Counted from the stretch's first letter, positions 35,632-45,311 are shown. The stretch is DNA of 64,000 bases from Pseudomonadota bacterium (GCA_021818425.1 JAKAEC010000004.1:1-64000); one strand, 5' to 3'. Made by a program: numbers and translations. Notes: generated by a model from the letters alone, not told the origin.

Positions 35632-37313
35632 TGCTGCCCCACGGAAAGAATGTTGTTCCATGTCCAGTATAAAACTAGACCCGCCGGCGAGCGCGCCAGC
35701 ATGAAAGTGAACAGAATTGGCATCAACTGGAACATGCGCTGTTGTGCTGGATCCGCCGGGGCAGGATTCAGTTTCTGCTGTAGGAACATGGTAACACCCA
35801 TGATCAACGGTAGCAGACCAACGTGCAAGATCGGGCTGATCATCGTCGGATCGAACGGAAGCAAGCCGAACAGGTTAAAAATGTTCGTTGGATCAGGCGC
35901 AGAAAGGTCGCGGATCCAGCCATAGAATGGAGCATGGCGCATTTCTATGGTGATGAAGATGACCTTGTAGAGCGAGAAGAATACGGGAATCTGCAGCAGC
36001 ATCGGCAGACAGCCCGAGGCTGGGTTGATCTTCTCGGTCTTATACAGCTCCATCGTTGCCTGCTGGAGCTTGGCTTGGTCGTCTTTATATTGCTCCTTCA
36101 GTGCTGCGATCTTCGGCTGAACAGCCTTCATCCGGCCCATAGAGCGGTAAGAATAGCTGGCCAGCGGGAAGAAGAGCACCTTCACTCCCACGGTGAAAAT
36201 GAGAATGGCCAAGCCGAAATTGCCTGTAAGCGTGTTTAGCCAATCCAGGCAGAAGAAGATCGGCTTAGTAATGATATAGAGCACACCGAAATCAACCGCC
36301 TTGTAGAAATTCGGTATGTGATAGGCCGACTGGTAATAGTCCAGAATCTTTACGACCTTGGCGCCAGTAAAGAGATGGCTAGTGAAACTCGCCTGCCCAC
36401 CAGCCGGTACAGTCAGAGGGTTCTGGGTGATGAAGCTCGTCTGATAAGCGTTGCCATTGCCTACGCTTACCTTGCCATAACTCATGGTCGCGCTCATCTG
36501 CGCGCCCTGGTCCGGCGCTATAGCTGTCAGCCAGTATTTATCGGTGATACCGCTCCAGCCGCCAGGACCAGAAGTGGAATAGGCGACGCCGTTAGACGCT
36601 TTCTCACCGGCTTTCTTCAGCGCGTCATATCCCTCCTGCTTCAGCGTACCGTTAAACACGCCAAGCGGTCCATTGAATAGCACCCAACTCGACGGCACCT
36701 TCGGTTTATAGTCCCGCACCACACGCGACCAGGGAAAAACCGAGACCGCAGACGCACCGTGGTTCACCACAGTCTGCGTAACGGTGAACATGTATTTGTT
36801 GTCGATTGTTAAGATCAGCTGGAAGATCTGCCCCTGGCCGTTGTTCCAAGAAAGCGTCACGGGGGTGGATGGCGTAAGTTCTGTGGCGCTTGGCGTCCAG
36901 ACGGTATTATTGTTTGGCACCTTTATGCCGGCCGGCGCAGTCCAACCAAATTGCGCATAAGATGGCCTGTCGCTACCGCGTCGGCCCTCTATCTGCACCA
37001 GCGGCGAATTCTTCGCGATGGTCTCATGGTAATCCTTGAGCACCACGTCATCGAACACCGCGCCGGTCAGGCCGATACTACCCTTAAGCATCGGCGCGTT
37101 CACGGCTAGCCGCGGGCCGTTGACGGATGCGCTCTGCACCGTACCGGGTCCGCCGGCGCCGCTCGGGGCATGGGTGGTGCTGACCGCTTTTATGGCCTGC
37201 TGCTCGGTCTGCGCAGGCGTGGGCGCCGGGAAAAACCGTTCCTGAATCACTGTGAATACGGCCATGATGCCGAACGATATGGCAAGGGCGAGGATGAGGC
37301 GCTTCGAGTCCAT
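35574..37313 (-). CDS. yidC: Membrane protein insertase YidC
   Basis: 579 residues, Gram-negative form. One N-terminal membrane helix (LILALAISFGIMAVFTV) is followed by the large periplasmic domain (about 55-350) and then the five-helix insertase core, with NPASGCLPMLLQIPVFFSLYKVI and the C-terminal [19 protein letters not shown]. Inserts membrane proteins with or without SecYEG. Its 3' end overlaps yihA. Confidence 0.96.
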   Translation of the reverse strand: MDSKRLILALAISFGIMAVFTVIQERFFPAPTPAQTEQQAIKAVSTTHAPSGAGGPGTVQSASVNGPRLAVNAPMLKGSIGLTGAVFDDVVLKDYHETIAKNSPLVQIEGRRGSDRPSYAQFGWTAPAGIKVPNNNTVWTPSATELTPSTPVTLSWNNGQGQIFQLILTIDNKYMFTVTQTVVNHGASAVSVFPWSRVVRDYKPKVPSSWVLFNGPLGVFNGTLKQEGYDALKKAGEKASNGVAYSTSGPGGWSGITDKYWLTAIAPDQGAQMSATMSYGKVSVGNGNAYQTSFITQNPLTVPAGGQASFTSHLFTGAKVVKILDYYQSAYHIPNFYKAVDFGVLYIITKPIFFCLDWLNTLTGNFGLAILIFTVGVKVLFFPLASYSYRSMGRMKAVQPKIAALKEQYKDDQAKLQQATMELYKTEKINPASGCLPMLLQIPVFFSLYKVIFITIEMRHAPFYGWIRDLSAPDPTNIFNLFGLLPFDPTMISPILHVGLLPLIMGVTMFLQQKLNPAPADPAQQRMFQLMPILFTFMLARSPAGLVLYWTWNNILSVGQQWLIMHRAAEPKKTALVKG

Positions 37314-37318
37314 CAGGG

Positions 37319-37552
37319 TCAGCTATCCTTAGGAATGGGGACCGGATCGTATCCGCCGGGGTGGAAAGGGTGGCAGCGTAGAATGCGCCGGGCCGCAAGC
37401 AGGCTGCCCTTTGTGGCGCCATGGCAGGCCAGAGCCTCACGCGCATAAGCGCTGCAGGAGGGATAGAAGCGACAATTCGCGCCAATGACCGGGCGTAGCG
37501 TGAGTTCATAGGCGCGCACAACGCCGGAGAGCATCATGGCCGCCGGGCTCAT
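37319..37552 (-). CDS. yidD: Membrane protein insertion efficiency factor YidD
   Basis: 77 residues. The family motif CRFYPSCSAYAREAL and GGYDPVP at the end are clear. Small amphipathic inner-membrane-associated protein that helps YidC. Overlaps the rnpA stop by ATGA and lies 5 bp before yidC. Confidence 0.94.
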   Translation of the reverse strand: MSPAAMMLSGVVRAYELTLRPVIGANCRFYPSCSAYAREALACHGATKGSLLAARRILRCHPFHPGGYDPVPIPKDS

Positions 37553-37896
37553 GCCAGCGCCTCATTAAGCGCCTTGGCAAGGTTTTGCCTAAGCCGAGAG
37601 AATTCAACCTCACCGGTTTCGCGCCGGGCAATCAGCACCAGCTCAACCCCCGGAAGGCTTTGCCCGGCCAGCAACAGCCGCACCGCCTCCCGCAGCCGAC
37701 GTTTGGCGCGGTTGCGAGTAACGGCATTGCCGACCTTCTTGGTGGCCGTGTAGCCCACGCGCAGCACGTCAGCCTGGCCATCATTAGCGGCCTGAAGCAC
37801 GAAGCCTTGCTTGACGATCTTTTTACCCCGCGCAGCGAGGCGCAAAAACTCTGCGCGCCGGGTCAACCGTGCGGGCGGGGTTTGGGCCTTGGCCAT
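37549..37896 (-). CDS. rnpA: Ribonuclease P protein component
   Basis: 115 residues. The RNR-type motif KVGNAVTRNRAKRRLREAVR is clear. Binds the RNase P RNA for tRNA 5' maturation. Lies 28 bp after rpmH. Confidence 0.95.
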   Translation of the reverse strand: MAKAQTPPARLTRRAEFLRLAARGKKIVKQGFVLQAANDGQADVLRVGYTATKKVGNAVTRNRAKRRLREAVRLLLAGQSLPGVELVLIARRETGEVEFSRLRQNLAKALNEALA

Positions 37897-37924
37897 CAGC
37901 GTGGGCGGCGCGCCAGGCGCGCGA

Positions 37925-38059
37925 TCAGGCGGAGAGCTTGGCGCGCCCCTTGGCGCGGCGGCTGGCGATCACCTTGCGGCCACCGACCGTCGCCATGCGG
38001 GCGCGGAACCCGTGCCGGCGTTTGCGGACGAGCTTGGAAGGTTGATAGGTCCGTTTCAC
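37925..38059 (-). CDS. rpmH: 50S ribosomal protein L34
   Basis: 44 residues, below the ORF track limit. The minus strand translates to [18 protein letters not shown] then [20 protein letters not shown] and RAKLSA, a perfect L34, from a GTG start. It heads the rpmH-rnpA-yidD-yidC-yihA-argB series. The large plus-strand ORF 37585-38229 over it is a shadow. Confidence 0.97.
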   Translation of the reverse strand: MKRTYQPSKLVRKRRHGFRARMATVGGRKVIASRRAKGRAKLSA

Positions 38060-38199
38060 GGTGTTCTACTCCAGCAAAAAACAAACAAAACCATTCGCCG
38101 GACCGTCCCCGGCCCGGCGTGTTGGCGGGGTATAGGCGTGGGCACCCTTTCCCGTCAATCTCAACGAAGCGCCTTATGATGGCGAGTACGGAGACGAGC

Positions 38200-38630
38200 A
38201 TGCATTTCGAAGAATTTTCAAAACTTTAGCCTACGGCGACGGCTGGCCTGTGCAGCCTCACCACCGCCACGAAAGCCGCTGGACTTGACCGAGCATTGAC
38301 GGAAATCGTCAAAATCCGTGCATCGCAGGTGAATGGCTGCACTTTCTACGCCTAGTTTCACTTGAACATAGCGCGCAAGCTTGGCATCGCACAAGCAAAG
38401 CTGGACCTACTGGCAGTATGGCGCGACGCAAATGTCTTGTCGGCTCGCGAGCAAGCCGGCCTGGGCTGGACCGAACGACCCACCACCCTACCACATACCT
38501 AGCCAAAGCTGAGCGGGCGGGGGCACGACTCGCCTTTCCCGACAACGAATTCGCCCAATTTTGCACTGCTATTGCAGGCGTCAATGCCTGGAATCGTACC
38601 GCCACCGGGCTTGGCTTTCCGCCCCCGTGA
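38200..38630 (+). pseudogene. AhpD/carboxymuconolactone-decarboxylase family pseudogene
   Basis: The frame from ATG 38200 reads MHFEEFSKL, stop, ...LTEIVKIRASQVNGCTFYA, stop, FHLNIARKLGIAQAKLDLLAVWRDANVLSAREQAGLGWTE. This closely follows the peroxidase AhpD-like pattern (VKIRASQINGCAFC..MH..). The second stop sits where the second redox Cys region should be. A third stop and a shift to another frame follow, where NEFAQFCTAIAGVNAWNRTATGLGFPPP matches the C-terminus. Three stops and a frameshift make function very unlikely. Confidence 0.85.
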
Positions 38631-38681
38631 TAACATCGGTTGCCAAGACTCGCGAAGGGCGCTCACAAGTCGGTCAATGCC

Positions 38682-39608
38682 ATGCTGTCACGATCGCCTG
38701 CCCGCTCTGGAACAGCTCTAGCCCTTCAAGGGGGGGGGGCACACGGCGCCTTCACATGGGGCGTCCTTGATCGTCTGCTGGAAGATGGCCTCAGCTTCGA
38801 TGCGGTCACTGGCGTGTCTTCCGGTGCGATGATCGCGGCGATGGCGGTGCAAGGCATGGTTCACGGCGGCCCGCAAGGCGCACGCGAAATGGTTTCCATG
38901 TTCTGGTCCAAAGTAATGGAGGGCAATCTCTTCGGCAGCATCCCGGCCAGTCCGCTTGACTGGATGTGGGATACGACGAGGGCGCTAAGCCAGGATTTCG
39001 CCTGGACGGGCCTGACCCAAGCTCTGCGGCTGTTCGACCCCGCGCACCTTAACCCGATGGGGCAGAATCCACTAGAGAATCTATTGCGCGAGTTGCTGGA
39101 CGTTGAGGCGATTTGCAGCCCCAGTGCCGCGCGGCTTTATGTCGGCGCCACTGACGTGGAAAGCGGCGAGTCCGTTGTATTTTCCAACAGTCAGACCGGC
39201 ATCCAGGAACTGCTGGCCTCAGCGTGCATCCCGATGATGTTCCCCTCCGTGAAGATTAAGGGCCGGCACTACTGGGACGGCGGCTATAGCTGCAATCCGC
39301 CCTTGGCTCCGGTGCTTACGCCCCTGCCGGAGCATCTGATTCTTATCCGCGCCCAGCCCAGGCAGCGCCAGGGCGTGCCAAGCTCGACGGCAGACATTGT
39401 TCACCGCCTCCACGAAATTGCGTTTCAGGCACCGCTTTCAGCCGAGCTTTCCATGCTGCCCCGCCAAGTGAAGCTTCTGGACATCCCCGCCGACGATGCT
39501 CTTGCCCAGCATCCGCTGAACTCTAAATTGAACACAGACCGCTCTTTCCTTGAACAGCTTTTTGCGGCCGGACGGAAAGCAGCGACAGCCGTGCTGCGCG
39601 CCCGATGA
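38682..39608 (+). CDS. Patatin-like phospholipase
   Basis: About 308 residues. Oxyanion-hole LQGGGAHGAF near the N-terminus, nucleophile elbow GVSSG and the catalytic Asp in DGGY complete the patatin Ser-Asp dyad. Such proteins hydrolyse acyl lipids. The GGG of the oxyanion hole is coded by a run of ten Gs. The start is ATG 38682 or TTG 38640; neither has a good ribosome site. The histidine kinase start overlaps its stop by ATGA. Confidence 0.88.
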   Translation: MLSRSPARSGTALALQGGGAHGAFTWGVLDRLLEDGLSFDAVTGVSSGAMIAAMAVQGMVHGGPQGAREMVSMFWSKVMEGNLFGSIPASPLDWMWDTTRALSQDFAWTGLTQALRLFDPAHLNPMGQNPLENLLRELLDVEAICSPSAARLYVGATDVESGESVVFSNSQTGIQELLASACIPMMFPSVKIKGRHYWDGGYSCNPPLAPVLTPLPEHLILIRAQPRQRQGVPSSTADIVHRLHEIAFQAPLSAELSMLPRQVKLLDIPADDALAQHPLNSKLNTDRSFLEQLFAAGRKAATAVLRAR

Positions 39609-41017
39609 GCTGGATTTCACGCTTCAAACCGCAGCCGGCCTCGTTATCCAGCAAGGTGCTATGGTGTACAGTTGCCTCGATCCTGCTCATTGAAATCCTG
39701 GCAATGATCCCGGTTCTGGGGCAACAACGCAAACATTGGATGGACGACACCGCGCGTCGCGCCGATATCACCGCAAGCGCACTACAAGCCTCACCCGCCG
39801 CCGATGCCAGCCGCCTATTACAGCTAGCTGGCATCCAACACCTGACGTTGATTTATTCCCGCAGACAAACACAGAGTTGGCAGATACCGAGCTTTAAGCC
39901 CGGCACATTTCCACTTGTCGTGCCCGGTGACGCTTCCATCGCCCAAGACGCATGGAGCGCCTGTCGGCGGATCATCGGATATGCCCCGGCTGAGGAAACA
40001 ATCAAGTTTTCCTCAACGGCATTCCCGGGCGAGACGATGGCTGTCGTACTCGATACCGCACCGCTGACAGCCATGCTCCGGACTTACGTGCGCATTGCCT
40101 TGGGCATGATCGTCATCCTCGCGCTGCTCTCTGGGCTTCTGGTTTATACCGTACTCAATTGGCTGCTGGTGCGGCCGATGGAGGTTCTTACCGCGGCAAT
40201 CATCCGCTTCCGCGAGGCGCCTGAAGAAGCTAATATCAGCGGCTTGGACTGGCTGGCCGCACGGCCAAAGGACGACATTTCCTCGGCCGCCCTCGAACTG
40301 AAATATATGCAGGAAGAACTGCGTGCGGCCCTCTGGCGGAATGCGCGGCTAGCAGCAGTGGGCACGGCCGTCGCAAAAATCGCTCATGATCTACGCAATA
40401 TCCTCACCTCTGCCCTACTCGTCGCCGACCGGCTTCAAGACGTGGACGACCCCGTGGTCAGGCGCGCCGCCGGAACCCTCATCCCATCAGTGGAACGCGC
40501 AGCGCATCTAGTGAGCAGAACGGTAGACTTCGCACGTGAAGGCCGAATGCCGGTCAATCGTACAGCCGTATGTATTCGTGCCCTTATCGACGACGTTATT
40601 CAGACATTGGCACCGGAGGGTGCTCCCTGGACGATCGAGAACAGGGTACCCTTGTCGCTCGTGCTGCCCTTGGACCGTGACCACTTATATCGTGTCTTTA
40701 CCAACCTGATTCGCAACGCCACTGAGGCGGGCGCCACAAGGGTTCGCCTGAGCACGCAAAACTATGACGGCCAAACATGGCTAAGCGTGGCCGATAACGG
40801 GCCTGGCCTGCCGGAACGCGCTAGGATCAATCTTTTCAAGCCATTTGCCGGCGCTGCCCGCAACGGCGGCACGGGCCTTGGCTTGACCATCGCACGCGAT
40901 CTAATCCGCGCCCACGGTGGCGATCTGGTGCTGAATCATACGGGACACGACGGCACAATTTTTTCCATGCTCCTTTCTGTGCAAGAAGTGCATGACCGGA
41001 TGGCGACAGTTGCCTGA
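39605..41017 (+). CDS. Sensor histidine kinase, orphan
   Basis: 470 residues. TM1 at about 17-38, a periplasmic domain to about 158, TM2 at about 160-182, a HAMP-like linker, a HisKA-like dimer region with the phosphoacceptor box AHDLRN, then HATPase_c with NLIRNATEAG (N box), DNGPGLP (G1) and GGTGLGLTIA (G2). No response regulator gene is adjacent; it overlaps the patatin gene, so the two are co-expressed. Signal unknown. Confidence 0.9.
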   Translation: MSWISRFKPQPASLSSKVLWCTVASILLIEILAMIPVLGQQRKHWMDDTARRADITASALQASPAADASRLLQLAGIQHLTLIYSRRQTQSWQIPSFKPGTFPLVVPGDASIAQDAWSACRRIIGYAPAEETIKFSSTAFPGETMAVVLDTAPLTAMLRTYVRIALGMIVILALLSGLLVYTVLNWLLVRPMEVLTAAIIRFREAPEEANISGLDWLAARPKDDISSAALELKYMQEELRAALWRNARLAAVGTAVAKIAHDLRNILTSALLVADRLQDVDDPVVRRAAGTLIPSVERAAHLVSRTVDFAREGRMPVNRTAVCIRALIDDVIQTLAPEGAPWTIENRVPLSLVLPLDRDHLYRVFTNLIRNATEAGATRVRLSTQNYDGQTWLSVADNGPGLPERARINLFKPFAGAARNGGTGLGLTIARDLIRAHGGDLVLNHTGHDGTIFSMLLSVQEVHDRMATVA

Positions 41018-41165
41018 TCTCACCCGGCTAGTGCTGGGGGTATGACCTTGCCCTGAACCCCCAAAGTCTCAGAAATTATTTTTGACCCACGGTAGACGCA
41101 TAGCAAAAACACGTTATTTTTTCTCCCTGATTGCAATATACAAAAAAATCCTTTTCTAATCGTCT

Positions 41166-41738
41166 ATGCTTCCTTTGGCGCTTAACCCTTCATTCCTGCG
41201 GCTTGGTCTCGCCGGGTCCGGCCCGCTTGCCCGGCGCCGGCTGCAAGCACTGCTCCGAGCCGGAGCCGGGCGTAACCTGGACGTTTTCACATCCGACCCC
41301 GAACTTGCTCGCGAAACGGATGCCGCCGCCGTGCCACGCCTGCCGGAGGCAGCCGATTTCAGCCGGCTGCACGTATTGTGGATCGTAGGGCTGGAGGAAA
41401 CGACCTACCGGCCCTTGGCCGATGCTGCCCGCGCTGCGCGAGTGCTAGTGAATGTAGAGGACGTGCCAGAACTTTGTGATTTCCATTCGGTCGCTGAAAT
41501 CCGCCGCGGTGATCTGCTGCTGACCGTCTCCACTAACGGTCAGGCGCCCGGCTTAGCGGGCGTCATCCGCAAACGGCTGGAAGCATGCTTTCCTGAAAGC
41601 TGGGCAGCGCGCGTCAAAGAAATAGCGACGTTGCGGAAGGGCTGGAGCGAGGAACGACTGCCGATGCCCGAGGTGGCGCAGCGCATTGACACAATTGTAG
41701 AAGCGCGCTGTTGGCTCAGTTGCCAAAGGCAGGGCTGA
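41166..41738 (+). CDS. Siroheme synthase N-terminal-like protein (precorrin-2 dehydrogenase/ferrochelatase)
   Basis: 190 residues, corresponding to the N-terminal half of CysG (Met8p/CysG-N type). VNVEDVPELCDFHSVAEIRRGDLLLTVSTNGQAPGLAGVIRKRLE is strongly conserved, while the NAD-binding start (LGLAGSGPLARRRL) is divergent. It would oxidise precorrin-2 and insert iron to make siroheme for sulfite reductase, fitting cysH next door (61 bp). The methyltransferase half is not in the window. Confidence 0.85.
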   Translation: MLPLALNPSFLRLGLAGSGPLARRRLQALLRAGAGRNLDVFTSDPELARETDAAAVPRLPEAADFSRLHVLWIVGLEETTYRPLADAARAARVLVNVEDVPELCDFHSVAEIRRGDLLLTVSTNGQAPGLAGVIRKRLEACFPESWAARVKEIATLRKGWSEERLPMPEVAQRIDTIVEARCWLSCQRQG

Positions 41739-41798
41739 TAGCCCGTTATCTCATTGTTCGCAAAGACCGGCCTTCGCGGCCATTCGGATATTTTCCTT

Positions 41799-42512
41799 AT
41801 GCTCGACAACCTGCCCTCCCCCGCCGAAAGTATTTCGGTTCTGCGCAACGCCATTACCCACCAGTTTCCTGGTAGGATTGCGCTGGTCTCATCATTTGGC
41901 GCGGAATCCGCCGTCCTACTGCACATGGCCTCACAAATCGACACCGCCCTACCGGTTATTTTTCTCGATACCGGCAAGCTGTTTCCGGAAACCCTGGCCT
42001 ATCGCGATGCGCTAATTGCGGCGCTGAGCCTGACCGACGTCCGGTCGATCCAACCCTCTGGCAAACAGCTTGCGGCTTACGATCCTGACGGACGGCTGTG
42101 GGAAAAAGACCCAGATTTATGCTGTGCAATCCGCAAGACCAACCCATTGGACGATGCGTTGGAGGGTTTCGAAGCCTGGGTCACCGGCCGTAAACGAAAC
42201 CAATCCTCCACACGCGCGAATCTGCAACTGCAGGAGATAGGTGCCGACGGGCGCATCACCGTCAACCCTCTGGCGTTCTGGGATGACACGATGCTGGAAG
42301 CCTATTTTACAGCACATAGCCTACCTCGGCACCCGCTTGAGGCGGGGGGCTATACCTCCATCGGCTGCGCCACCTGCACGGTAAAGCCGCTTCCCGGTGA
42401 GGATAAACGCTCTGGCCGCTGGGCAGGGCAGGGCAAGGTTGAATGCGGTATCCACATGCCACGCGCCATGACCAAGCCAGATTGGCCGGAAAACCTCACA
42501 TTCGACGTCTAA
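41799..42512 (+). CDS. cysH: Adenylylsulfate (APS/PAPS) reductase, Fe-S type
   Basis: Reduces activated sulfate to sulfite. About 237 residues. PP-loop-like SSFGAESAVLL is at the N-terminus. The paired Cys motifs LCCAIRK and CATCTVKP mark the 4Fe-4S form, which normally uses APS rather than PAPS. The catalytic C-terminal ECGIHMP is present. I start at ATG 41799 (MLDNLPSP); the track's 41754 adds 15 unlikely residues. Downstream of the siroheme gene. Confidence 0.92.
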   Translation: MLDNLPSPAESISVLRNAITHQFPGRIALVSSFGAESAVLLHMASQIDTALPVIFLDTGKLFPETLAYRDALIAALSLTDVRSIQPSGKQLAAYDPDGRLWEKDPDLCCAIRKTNPLDDALEGFEAWVTGRKRNQSSTRANLQLQEIGADGRITVNPLAFWDDTMLEAYFTAHSLPRHPLEAGGYTSIGCATCTVKPLPGEDKRSGRWAGQGKVECGIHMPRAMTKPDWPENLTFDV

Positions 42513-42662
42513 AGGGCGGCCGCGATGGCCGTGCCCGCTATGCTGCGGCGCAGTACAACAGCTTTACATAAGGCCGTGGATTGAATAACGCTTCCGGCGT
42601 TGCGTCCCGTCAGGATAGCCGTCCTGATGCCCTTAGCTAGTCAAAACGAGAAGGTGAAGCAA

Positions 42663-43976
42663 ATGGCCCAATCCCCAACAAGCAAGCAGGTCGGCACGGC
42701 GACGCTCACGTTTAACCAGAAGACCGCCACATTGCCCGTGCTGGCCGGCACACTCGGCTCCGAGTGTGTAGATGTACGCAAACTCCAGAGCGAGCTTGGC
42801 ATGTTCACCTTCGATCCGAGTTACGGTGCCACGGCCTCTTGCGAAAGCTCAATCACCTATATCGACGGCGATGACGGTGTACTGCTCCACCGCGGCTACC
42901 CAATCGAACAGCTCGCGGAAAACTCATCCTTCCTTGAGGTGGCTTATCTGCTTCTCTACGGCTCGCTGCCCACCGCAACTGCGCTGGAAGCCTTTACTAC
43001 CGGTATTACCCGCCACACCATGCTGCACGAACAGATTCGCCGCTTTTGGGATGGTTTCCGCCGTGACGCGCACCCGATGGCGATGCTCTGCTCCGTCGTC
43101 GGCGCAATGTCCGCGTTCTATCCGGATAGCATCGACATTCACGACGCGCGCCAAAGGGAGGTTTCTGCGCATCGGTTGATCGCGAAAATGCCGACGATCA
43201 CTGCCTGGGCGCATAAATACAATGCCGGCCAGCCTTTCATGTACCCGCGCAACGACCTCTCTTACGCGGAAAGCTTCCTTTATATGTTCCACGCCGTTCC
43301 GACCGAGACATACAAACCCAACCCGGTCCTCACCAAGGCGATGGACCGAATCCTGATCCTGCACGCGGATCACGAGCAAAACGCTTCTACCTCCACCGTA
43401 CGCTTGGCGGGCTCCACTGGCACCAATCCCTTCGCCTGTGTCGCCGCGGGCATTGCCTCGCTCTGGGGCCCAGCCCATGGCGGCGCCAACGAGGCGGTGC
43501 TGAAAATGCTGGCAGAGATCGGTCACAAGGACAATATCCCCGATTTCATCAAACAAGTGAAAGACAAAGACTCCAACGTAAAGCTGATGGGCTTCGGCCA
43601 CCGCGTTTACAAAAACTACGATCCGCGTGCTAAGATCATGCAGAAGACCTGTTACGAGGTTCTGGATGAACTTGGGATCAAGAACTCTCCTACGCTCGAC
43701 CTTGCGATGGAGTTGGAGAAGATTGCCCTGGAGGACGATTATTTCGTCTCCCGCAAGCTTTACCCGAATGTGGATTTCTATTCTGGCATCATTCTAAGCG
43801 CGATGGGCTTTCCCACAACCATGTTCACGCCCATCTTTGCGCTAGCCCGTACGGTCGGTTGGATCAGCCAGTGGAAGGAAATGATCGAGGACCCGACCTA
43901 CCGGATCGGCCGTCCACGTCAGATCTATACCGGCGCTGCGCAGCGCGATTATGTGCCGCTCGACCAGCGTGGCTAA
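42663..43976 (+). CDS. gltA: Citrate synthase, type II
   Basis: 437 residues. Condenses acetyl-CoA and oxaloacetate at the head of the TCA cycle. Active-site regions are [18 protein letters not shown] and [16 protein letters not shown]. The N-terminal extension of about 40 residues is that of the Gram-negative type II enzyme. The start is ATG 42663 with AAGG 8 nt upstream, not 42600. A small hairpin CAGGA/TCCTG lies in the 150-bp leader. Confidence 0.96.
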   Translation: MAQSPTSKQVGTATLTFNQKTATLPVLAGTLGSECVDVRKLQSELGMFTFDPSYGATASCESSITYIDGDDGVLLHRGYPIEQLAENSSFLEVAYLLLYGSLPTATALEAFTTGITRHTMLHEQIRRFWDGFRRDAHPMAMLCSVVGAMSAFYPDSIDIHDARQREVSAHRLIAKMPTITAWAHKYNAGQPFMYPRNDLSYAESFLYMFHAVPTETYKPNPVLTKAMDRILILHADHEQNASTSTVRLAGSTGTNPFACVAAGIASLWGPAHGGANEAVLKMLAEIGHKDNIPDFIKQVKDKDSNVKLMGFGHRVYKNYDPRAKIMQKTCYEVLDELGIKNSPTLDLAMELEKIALEDDYFVSRKLYPNVDFYSGIILSAMGFPTTMFTPIFALARTVGWISQWKEMIEDPTYRIGRPRQIYTGAAQRDYVPLDQRG

Positions 43977-44720
43977 TGCGGCAACACCGCTCAAAGGCCA
44001 AGCTCTGAAATGGCCTGTCATTATAAAAGGAGCTCTCGATTGTGAGCTAACTGTGTACCCCAGCCCAAACAAGCTGGGGTACAGAAGACGATCCAAACAT
44101 TAAATGGATACGAATAGCAAACCCATCTTATGTTACCCGGTATTGGTGTTCCAATCGCAAAATTCGTAACATCAAATTTTCTGTAAATCAGGACATTAAT
44201 ATAGTGATTCTAATGAGAGTCTGATCCCAAAATACGCGACATTTCAAATCACAAATTTAGGAATAGTCATATTGGGAGCGCAGTAGCAAACCGATTTCCA
44301 GCTCTTTTGCGTATCAACTCGCCTCCAGCGTCACATTATAGGCCACAAAAACCTGCCAAGCCCCCAGGTGAAGATCGTGCCGACATTGCCGAAGCTGAGA
44401 CCTTTGGCGAATTGCAGAGCCATCTGACCACCATAAATTATGCCCGTTTCTAGCTCAGCGCTATACAGACGACATCAATGATGCCGTCCCTTTGGCTGGT
44501 ATTAATGCTGAAGCTGAAGGTGATCTCAGGCAGAGAGCGCTGTTCTAACTCATGTCCATCACGGCCTGCGCACCACCCAAGTGCTTCAAGAAATTCGGGC
44601 GGGCAAAACGGTATCCAGCGCGCGGTCCGCAGGGCCGCACCAAGACCCTTGCCTCATCCGCCAGGGCAGCGTAAGCCCCGGCCTCACGATCATTCAGAAT
44701 TCAATCCGCAAGGCAGTTAC
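43977..44720. other. Long intergenic region without recognised gene
   Basis: About 744 bp between gltA and efp. The first 80 bp hold a strong inverted repeat (separate entry). Positions 44100-44280 are AT-rich, unlike the surroundings. The rest has no ORF with a ribosome site or family match in any frame. It may be decayed sequence or hold an unrecognised RNA. The track ORFs 43842-44096 and the efp extension are not supported. Confidence 0.6.
44054..44083. repeat. Perfect 11-bp inverted repeat after gltA
   Basis: TGTACCCCAGC-N8-GCTGGGGTACA. It could form a hairpin ending the gltA transcript, but no T-run follows on either side. Elsewhere in the window no copy was noticed. Confidence 0.7.
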
Positions 44721-45287
44721 ATGAAGCAGCAGGCTAACCTTATCCGCGCCGGCCAGGTCATCGAGCACGAAGGTGCACGCTGGACTGTGCTGAAGCAGCA
44801 GATTATCACCCCAGGCAAGGGCGGCGCCTTCATCCAGGTAGAAATGCGTAACCTAAAGACCGGCAACAAAACCAATGAACGCTGGCGCACAGCCGACACC
44901 GTGGAACGCCTAACCACCGAGGACCGCGACTACACCTATTCTTACACCGACGGCGACAATCTGGTGCTGATGGACCCTGAGACCTTCGAGCAGTTCATGG
45001 TGCCCTCCGCCATCCTAGGAGACTCCGCACCCTTCCTGCAGGACAACATGCCCGTTTCCGTGGCGCTAGTGGAGGGCGATCCGGTTGGCATCACGCTGCC
45101 ACCACATGCCACACTGGAAGTTGTCGAGGCGGACCCAGTGGTAAAAGGGCAAACCGCCTCCTCATCCTACAAACCAGCCAAGCTATCCAACGGCGTGAAG
45201 ACGCTGGTGCCCCCCTTCATTGAGGCCGGTGAGCGCATCGTCGTGCGCACAGAGGATGGCTCCTATGTCGAGCGCGCCAAGGGCTAA
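44721..45287 (+). CDS. efp: Translation elongation factor P
   Basis: 188 residues, three-domain EF-P that helps ribosomes through polyproline. The tip loop ITPGKGGAF carries the modifiable Lys33. The track extends the ORF to 44478, but ATG 44721 starts the conserved MKQQANLIRAGQVIEHEG and has AAGG upstream. Window proteins with Pro runs, such as the OmpA-like protein at 46.2 kb, would depend on it. Confidence 0.96.
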   Translation: MKQQANLIRAGQVIEHEGARWTVLKQQIITPGKGGAFIQVEMRNLKTGNKTNERWRTADTVERLTTEDRDYTYSYTDGDNLVLMDPETFEQFMVPSAILGDSAPFLQDNMPVSVALVEGDPVGITLPPHATLEVVEADPVVKGQTASSSYKPAKLSNGVKTLVPPFIEAGERIVVRTEDGSYVERAKG

Positions 45288-45311
45288 CTGCACAACGTAA
45301 TGAGATTTGTC

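Noticed and set aside
37585-38229. 214-residue plus-strand ORF
   Set aside because: Shadow of rnpA and rpmH, which are certain on the minus strand.
44478-44720. N-terminal extension of efp
   Set aside because: EF-P begins at MKQQANLIRAG with a ribosome site; the extension has no family match.
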